Assembly: GCA_942486035.1 (NCBI GenBank)
Contig: CALNXK010000007.1
Location: forward strand, 2,772,001-2,836,000
Source of the DNA: Porites lobata
Lineage: Eukaryota > Cnidaria > Anthozoa > Scleractinia > Poritidae
Direction: 5' to 3'
DNA: 64,000 nucleotides
The position numbers and the translations under genes were made by a program. The notes below the pieces were generated by a model. That model saw only the letters and a list, made by a program, of their open reading frames with translations, had not been told where the DNA came from and made no database searches. Below, piece after piece: positions 60,401 to 64,000 of this stretch. Numbering within the stretch: the first letter of the stretch is position 1; each line of letters opens with the position of its first letter.

Positions 60401-63346
60401 TAGATGATACGAAACTCATCACTTCCTTCGAGCTTAAAGCCAACCTGGATGCAATTGCTGATTTGGAAGACGACCTGTTTAAAATAGGGGAATGGTGTTC
60501 CAACAATCAATTGTTACTAAACCCTGGCAAAACCAAGTTGATGATATTTGGCAGCAGGCAGATGCGTGCAAAATTCCAATTTCGTTACCTTTCCTTTATG
60601 GGTAAGGACATTGTCCCTACAGACACCGCCAAAGACCTTGGTGTGACTTTGGATTCTAATTTAACTTACGATGAACATATAATTAAAACCGCTTCCTCGT
60701 GCATGTCCCGCCTTGGCCAGATAAACCGTGTCAAGCATGTCTTCGACAAACGTACACTTTTGATGATTATTAATTCCTTAGTTTTTAGCAGGTTATTTTA
60801 TTGCTCCAATGTTTGGTCAAATACCTCAAAATGTAATGTCAACAAGTTACAGGCAGTGCAGAACTTCGCATGCCGCATTGTTAGCGGCGCGCGTAAATTT
60901 GACCATGTTACACCAATTCGCAAGGAGCTAAATTGGCTTTCAGTTCCCAGTCAGCTTTATTACCGGAACGCTACAATGGCTTTTAAATGTATGACCGGTC
61001 AAGCCCCTGAATACCTTACATCAAAATTCATAAAGCGAGCAGAGGTTAGCCGACGTAGCACCAGAAATTCACAGCTTTTACAAATTCCCTTTTTTAGAAC
61101 AGCTGCCGGTCAGAGAACATTTTTCTATAGAACTGTGAACTTATGGAACTCCTTAGACAATTCCTTTAAACTGTGTAACTCGATTGATGTTTTTAAAACT
61201 CGTTTACGTACTAAATTACTTAAAGAATTGTAATTTTATATATATTTTAAAACATTTTTTAATTGTAAATAGGATCATGTATTGTCTTTGAAAAGCCCCT
61301 TGGGAAAGTCAATAAAGTATGTATGTATGTATGTAGGTTGGCGTTTTAGCTGTATTGTTGTACACAATAGACAAGTGATGTACCACGCATATTAATCTCA
61401 CAAATCTTTTTTAGGTAATCAAGCGTTTTCCAGAGTCGCTTCAGGCAGACGTCTGCCTCCACTTACACCGAGGTTTATTCGAAGAATGTGGCGTGTTTAA
61501 GACTGCTTCAGAGGGATGTCTTCGTGCTCTGGCTTTGAGATTTAAAATCCGACATTATCTTCCAGGACACTACATCATAAAACAAGGAGATGAGGTTAAA
61601 CGTTTGTACTTCATAGCTAAAGGCAACATTGAAGTGGTAAAACATGACGAGACTATGCTCACTTTAGGTTGGTATTTTGCTAATATGTTTTTTTTTCTGA
61701 CAGCGCCTAAATTGAGGGTTACGTGAAATCCAAAAAAAAGAGAAAGAAACAGGAAAACTTGAATGATGAAATTGTTTTTTTTTTTCAATTTACACCAAAA
61801 AAATTGCACGATATTTTTCAGTTCAATGCACACAGCCAAAAGTCGAATTCAAAAGAAACTTTTAATGAACACCCATAAATCTTTCCTATGGTTCTGTTCA
61901 CTCTTCCAGGATTGCTGGATTGTTTTACTACTCTTCCCACCCCCTCTCAAAAAATGAAACTTAAATCTCAGACGATGCATTTTATCAAATTTAATAAACA
62001 CCTATTAAACCCTTTTCTATTTTTTCCTTAAATTGTTAATTAGTCTTTTAAGTACATACAATCGAATTAAGCACAAAATTATTCAAAGAACCCTCCAAAG
62101 TCATCGCCATCGCGATAACTTTGTAGTTATTGCTCTTAATTTAAACTATTAAGAATTTATTATAATTTCTAACTGATTTTGTTGTTTCGAATGACCAATC
62201 CGAGCTAAAAAAAATTTAGTTGCAACAATTAGAATGAGAATTCTTAGCAAACTAAGTTACTGATACTATCTGGATTGTTGTGTCTTGTTTGTTTCACAGG
62301 TAAAGGTGACGTCATCAGCTGTGATTACAGTACAGTTCAGAGTCTGTATATTCCGCAAGCCAATGCCAGCCTTCGCGTTCAAACACATGGCGAAATTCAT
62401 TCAGTTGCTTGGAGTGATTTGGTTGCGGTGCTAAAGGCTTACCCTTCATTTCGAGAAGATTTTCTCACTCATTTGGAGCTAGCGTATAATCTGGGGACTG
62501 AAGCGGAGGTGAGATCGCGATAAGCTCGCGGAAGTGTGACAGACCAAATTTTTAAAAGAGTGTTAGATGCGACGATATTTTTGCTTCAACATTTTGTTGT
62601 AGATCTGCGGATATTGTGACTTCATCTCCTTTGGATGCCCCTTTTGTATGTTTCTGCTACTCGTGTATCCGTCTCTGCTCTGCATGGATTTTTTTGTTGT
62701 TACATCTTGCTGTTGTATGTTTTCGGACAATTTACTTTCGTCTGGAACATATTCATTGTTGGTTTAAAGTATAAAAGGAATGTGATCTCAAAAAAAAAAA
62801 ACTCACATCACATCCTTTTCGTTAACAGTTTGAACTGGAAGAGATAACTTTAAAGTAGTTGCACTCTATTTAACCATCTATCATTTGTTTTTGTAGGATG
62901 AAGAGGTCGTCCTTTTATTTCCAGAAGAGACAAATCCAGGCTCTCCGCGGAGATTGTCCAACGCACGATCAACATTCTCCTCGCGTGGTAACGTGGACAG
63001 GCTCGAACGCACAGGGTCACCAACTTTCTTCATAAATGGCAGAATTCCTCAGACACAACATGCAACGGGAGGAGATGGCGGCGGGGGAAGTGAGCCAAGA
63101 ATCCATAATCTAATGCCATCTATTAACACCACACCTCCTTCGTTAATATCACAGCTAAATTCCGCGCAAGTGCAGTGCTCGCATAACACAGAATTTAGAA
63201 TGCTTGAACAAAGGATGGAGAACTTAGAAACGCGGCTCACAACCATGGAGGAAAGAATATCAGGAAACTTTGAGACAATTTTGAGTTATTTGCGGAGTTC
63301 GAAGAAGGGACATTCTGCTCCTGATCTTAGAACCACAAATGTTTAA
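54404..63346 (+). CDS. ERG-type voltage-gated potassium channel (KCNH family), 6 exons seen
   Basis: Plasma-membrane K+ channel subunit (tetramer). Exons: 54404-54826, 57684-58044, 58616-58815, 61415-61667, 62300-62508 and 62897-63346, all in phase with GT/AG ends (about 631 residues). In order: S1 (FKAVWDWLILALVIF), S2-S3 (VDVMFIVDILINFRTT; WFVVDFVAAIPLD), S4 (LLKTARLLRLVRVTRKLDR), a short S5-pore turret with an N-glycosylation-type NST, filter SVGFGNVSPNT, S6/C-linker (LMYASIFGNLTAIIQRIYS), cyclic-nucleotide-binding-homology domain (SEGCLRALALRF; YFIAKGNIEVV), and a C-terminal coiled coil (MLEQRMENLETRLTTMEERI). The filter, S3 and S4 favour ERG over EAG or ELK. The first exon opens with VMSL after a clear acceptor, so at least one 5' exon is missing here; see 48330-48551. 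No PAS domain was found in 17 kb upstream. A LINE sits in the third intron listed (58816-61414). Confidence 0.93.
54847..55159. mobile_element. Foldback element with TAGCCTGCA ends
   Basis: TAGCCTGCACTGCAGGC near 54847 is mirrored near 55159 (GCCTGCACTGCAGGCTA). An interior G-rich block (54997-55018) faces a C-rich block (55040-55065). In the first intron after exon 54404-54826. Confidence 0.6.
55582..55793. mobile_element. piggyBac-like MITE (TTAA target, CCCTTTAAGTCCC ends)
   Basis: TTAACCCTTTAAGTCCCAAT is mirrored exactly 190 bp away as ATTGGGACTTAAAGGGTTAA. TTAA duplicated at both borders with CCC-starting ends is the piggyBac pattern. No ORF inside. Confidence 0.75.
56532..56993. repeat. 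Tandem triplication, 164-bp unit
   Basis: Starts GTCTATTTTGACTGTTGATG at 56532, 56666 and 56830. Units 2 and 3 are nearly identical at 164 bp. Unit 1 lacks about 30 bp (AAGAGGCTGTAGTTAGTG...). Each unit ends GGGCCTCTCTCTGATCCCACC. In a channel-gene intron. Confidence 0.92.
58930..59173. mobile_element. MITE (AGTTGTTCAAAGC ends) abutting the LINE
   Basis: AGTTGTTCAAAGCTGGGTTT at about 58931 is mirrored by CCTTCGAACAACT near 59166, with paired AACCCAGGGTTA / TAACCCTGGGTTA blocks inside. A related end also occurs at 55917-55945. Its right end runs directly into the retrotransposon sequence. Confidence 0.65.
59047..61233 (+). CDS. Reverse transcriptase ORF of a non-LTR retrotransposon
   Basis: An uninterrupted 728-codon frame. 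The first roughly 42 codons (MPLNITEKIIREN...) come from the adjacent MITE and are not retrotransposon protein. From about 59174 it encodes the linker that normally follows the AP endonuclease (LFTEILDRHAPVKTFKAR). The reverse transcriptase follows: block A VVLLDMSKAFDSVNHD, block B TSGVPQGSILGPLLFSIY, block C SYVDDTKL with the catalytic Asp pair, then NNQLLLNPGKTKLMIF and a C-terminal LWNSLD...FKTRL motif. The endonuclease domain is missing, so the element is 5' truncated and unlikely to move on its own. It resembles jockey/CR1/L2-like LINEs. It is in the same orientation as the host channel gene. Confidence 0.9.
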   Translation: MPLNITEKIIRENALNNTRKRNPGVKFNPGLSANRPSNNWALYRIYNLRAFDSLFTEILDRHAPVKTFKARCKPNPCVTDNIRGLMKTRDDWRKKAKKTNDPLSWTAYRYFRQEVKREIRIAEREFVAEQIQRNPNNTNNIWKAIRQCVPNKSTSQRTFSKSVKSVADEFNQFFVSVGQSTVDKITSLANECNLTLNQNYFVPRQYASSDQFTLSTVDYKQVERIIAAMPSNKAPGIDKIPIRVIKDCLNPIVHPITSIVNASFQNCVFPSKWKTAEVTPILKEGDHEQANNNRPISLLPVLSKVCERVVHNQLTSYLQSNDTLSKSQSGNKRWHSCETSVIETTDTILNAIDKKKLTAVVLLDMSKAFDSVNHDTLILKLQDVGISSDTLQWFRSYLSNRSQVVRIYSTLSEPLSVTSGVPQGSILGPLLFSIYTNDLPLIPQKCSTQSYVDDTKLITSFELKANLDAIADLEDDLFKIGEWCSNNQLLLNPGKTKLMIFGSRQMRAKFQFRYLSFMGKDIVPTDTAKDLGVTLDSNLTYDEHIIKTASSCMSRLGQINRVKHVFDKRTLLMIINSLVFSRLFYCSNVWSNTSKCNVNKLQAVQNFACRIVSGARKFDHVTPIRKELNWLSVPSQLYYRNATMAFKCMTGQAPEYLTSKFIKRAEVSRRSTRNSQLLQIPFFRTAAGQRTFFYRTVNLWNSLDNSFKLCNSIDVFKTRLRTKLLKEL
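59174..61334 (+). mobile_element. 5'-truncated LINE with (TATG)n tail in a channel-gene intron
   Basis: Runs from the MITE junction to AATAAAG followed by (TATG)4 at 61317-61333. Tetranucleotide tails are usual at the 3' ends of several CR1/L2-like clades. No clear target-site duplication is visible at the junctions. Confidence 0.85.
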
Positions 63347-63416
63347 TCAATACGTCCGTGCTTTTCTTTCGTATTCATCCTTCTCTCGTACTAATGTTGC
63401 CAAGTAACTATTTACC

Positions 63417-63754
63417 AAATACCGTTAAATTCCGAAAATAAGCCCCTCCATGTATAAGCCCCTCCATGTATAAGCCCCTCCAAATATAAGCCCAAACCGG
63501 TGAAGCAAAAACTCCCTCCGTTACCTCGCCCCTCCAAATATAAGCCCCCCGGGGGCTTGTACTTGGAAAATTGCCCTCAAATACAAAGAAAACAACACAA
63601 AAACGGTAAATTTACTTCCAACTATAAGGCTAGCCCAATCGATTTGTAAACCCAAATTTCCCTCCGTAGATAAGCCCCTCCGAATATAAGCCCCTCAAAA
63701 AGGGCCGTTGAAAAATATAAGGCCCGGGACTTAAATTCGGAATTTTACGGTATT
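63417..63754. mobile_element. MITE with AAATACCGTTAAATTCCG ends
   Basis: AAATACCGTTAAATTCCGAA (63417) is mirrored near 63754 with one mismatch. The interior contains many ATAAGCCCCTCC units in both halves. It begins about 70 bp past the channel stop codon, so it may supply part of the 3' untranslated region. Confidence 0.8.
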
Positions 63755-63900
63755 TATTGATAGAACAGTTTAATTTTAAATTTTTAAACAAACAGAGCGA
63801 TTTTTCTCGCTTTAATTGGTAAAGAGCTTGTGGTCGATGAGAGTATAGAGCGTTTTTACTCACGTGGCCAGCGTCTATGCAAATTTACTCTTGAATAAAC

Positions 63901-63973
63901 AGCGAGGTTGATCGATGGTCTATAGGCCAAGCAGCCTCGTTTCCAATCAAATACACCATCGATCAACCTCGCT
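63901..63973. repeat. 18-bp perfect inverted repeat plus direct repeats
   Basis: AGCGAGGTTGATCGATGG (63901-63918) and its exact reverse complement (63956-63973). CCTCG(T/C)TTCCAATCAAATA occurs twice, at 63935 and 63967. The structure reaches the window end and may be the edge of a larger element. Confidence 0.8.
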
Positions 63974-64000
63974 TCCAATCAAATATGCCATCGTTTAAAT

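Overview
This is a eukaryotic, intron-rich, AT-rich window that looks like an anthozoan cnidarian, most likely a stony coral. That is inference: the proteins are animal families, the introns are long and full of short foldback transposons and tRNA-derived SINEs, and many of these repeats resemble ones I associate with coral genomes. There is no sign of bacterial organisation.

Layout. 1-2251 is the edge of a C-rich minisatellite (36-bp unit) that continues past the left end. 2252 to about 11.8 kb has no recognisable gene but carries a hammerhead-ribozyme core at 11313-11337. 11851-29615 (minus strand) is a 16-exon SLX4 gene, the scaffold of structure-specific DNA nucleases. I could place every exon in phase from start to stop, apart from two single-base frame breaks in the largest exon. 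29851-30048 (minus) is a 65-residue single-membrane-span protein that may be SMIM20/MITRAC7. It sits head-to-head with GNPDA (glucosamine-6-phosphate deaminase; plus strand, coding exons 33973-36984), whose probable non-coding first exon ends at 30229. About 37-48 kb is intergenic and packed with MITEs, some nested. 54404-63346 (plus) is an ERG-type voltage-gated potassium channel (KCNH family). A candidate first exon at 48480-48551 would give it a short N-terminus without a PAS domain. One of its introns contains a non-LTR reverse transcriptase ORF of 728 codons, fused at its 5' end to a MITE.

The three main genes are unrelated housekeeping or excitability genes and are not a pathway. The only arrangement with likely regulatory meaning is the roughly 0.2-kb interval between the small membrane protein and GNPDA, and the tandem placement of SLX4 just downstream of the small gene. 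The accessory interest lies in the repeats: at least three copies of one hAT-like MITE, two cases of nested elements, a near-perfect 55-bp palindrome, and the hammerhead-like core.
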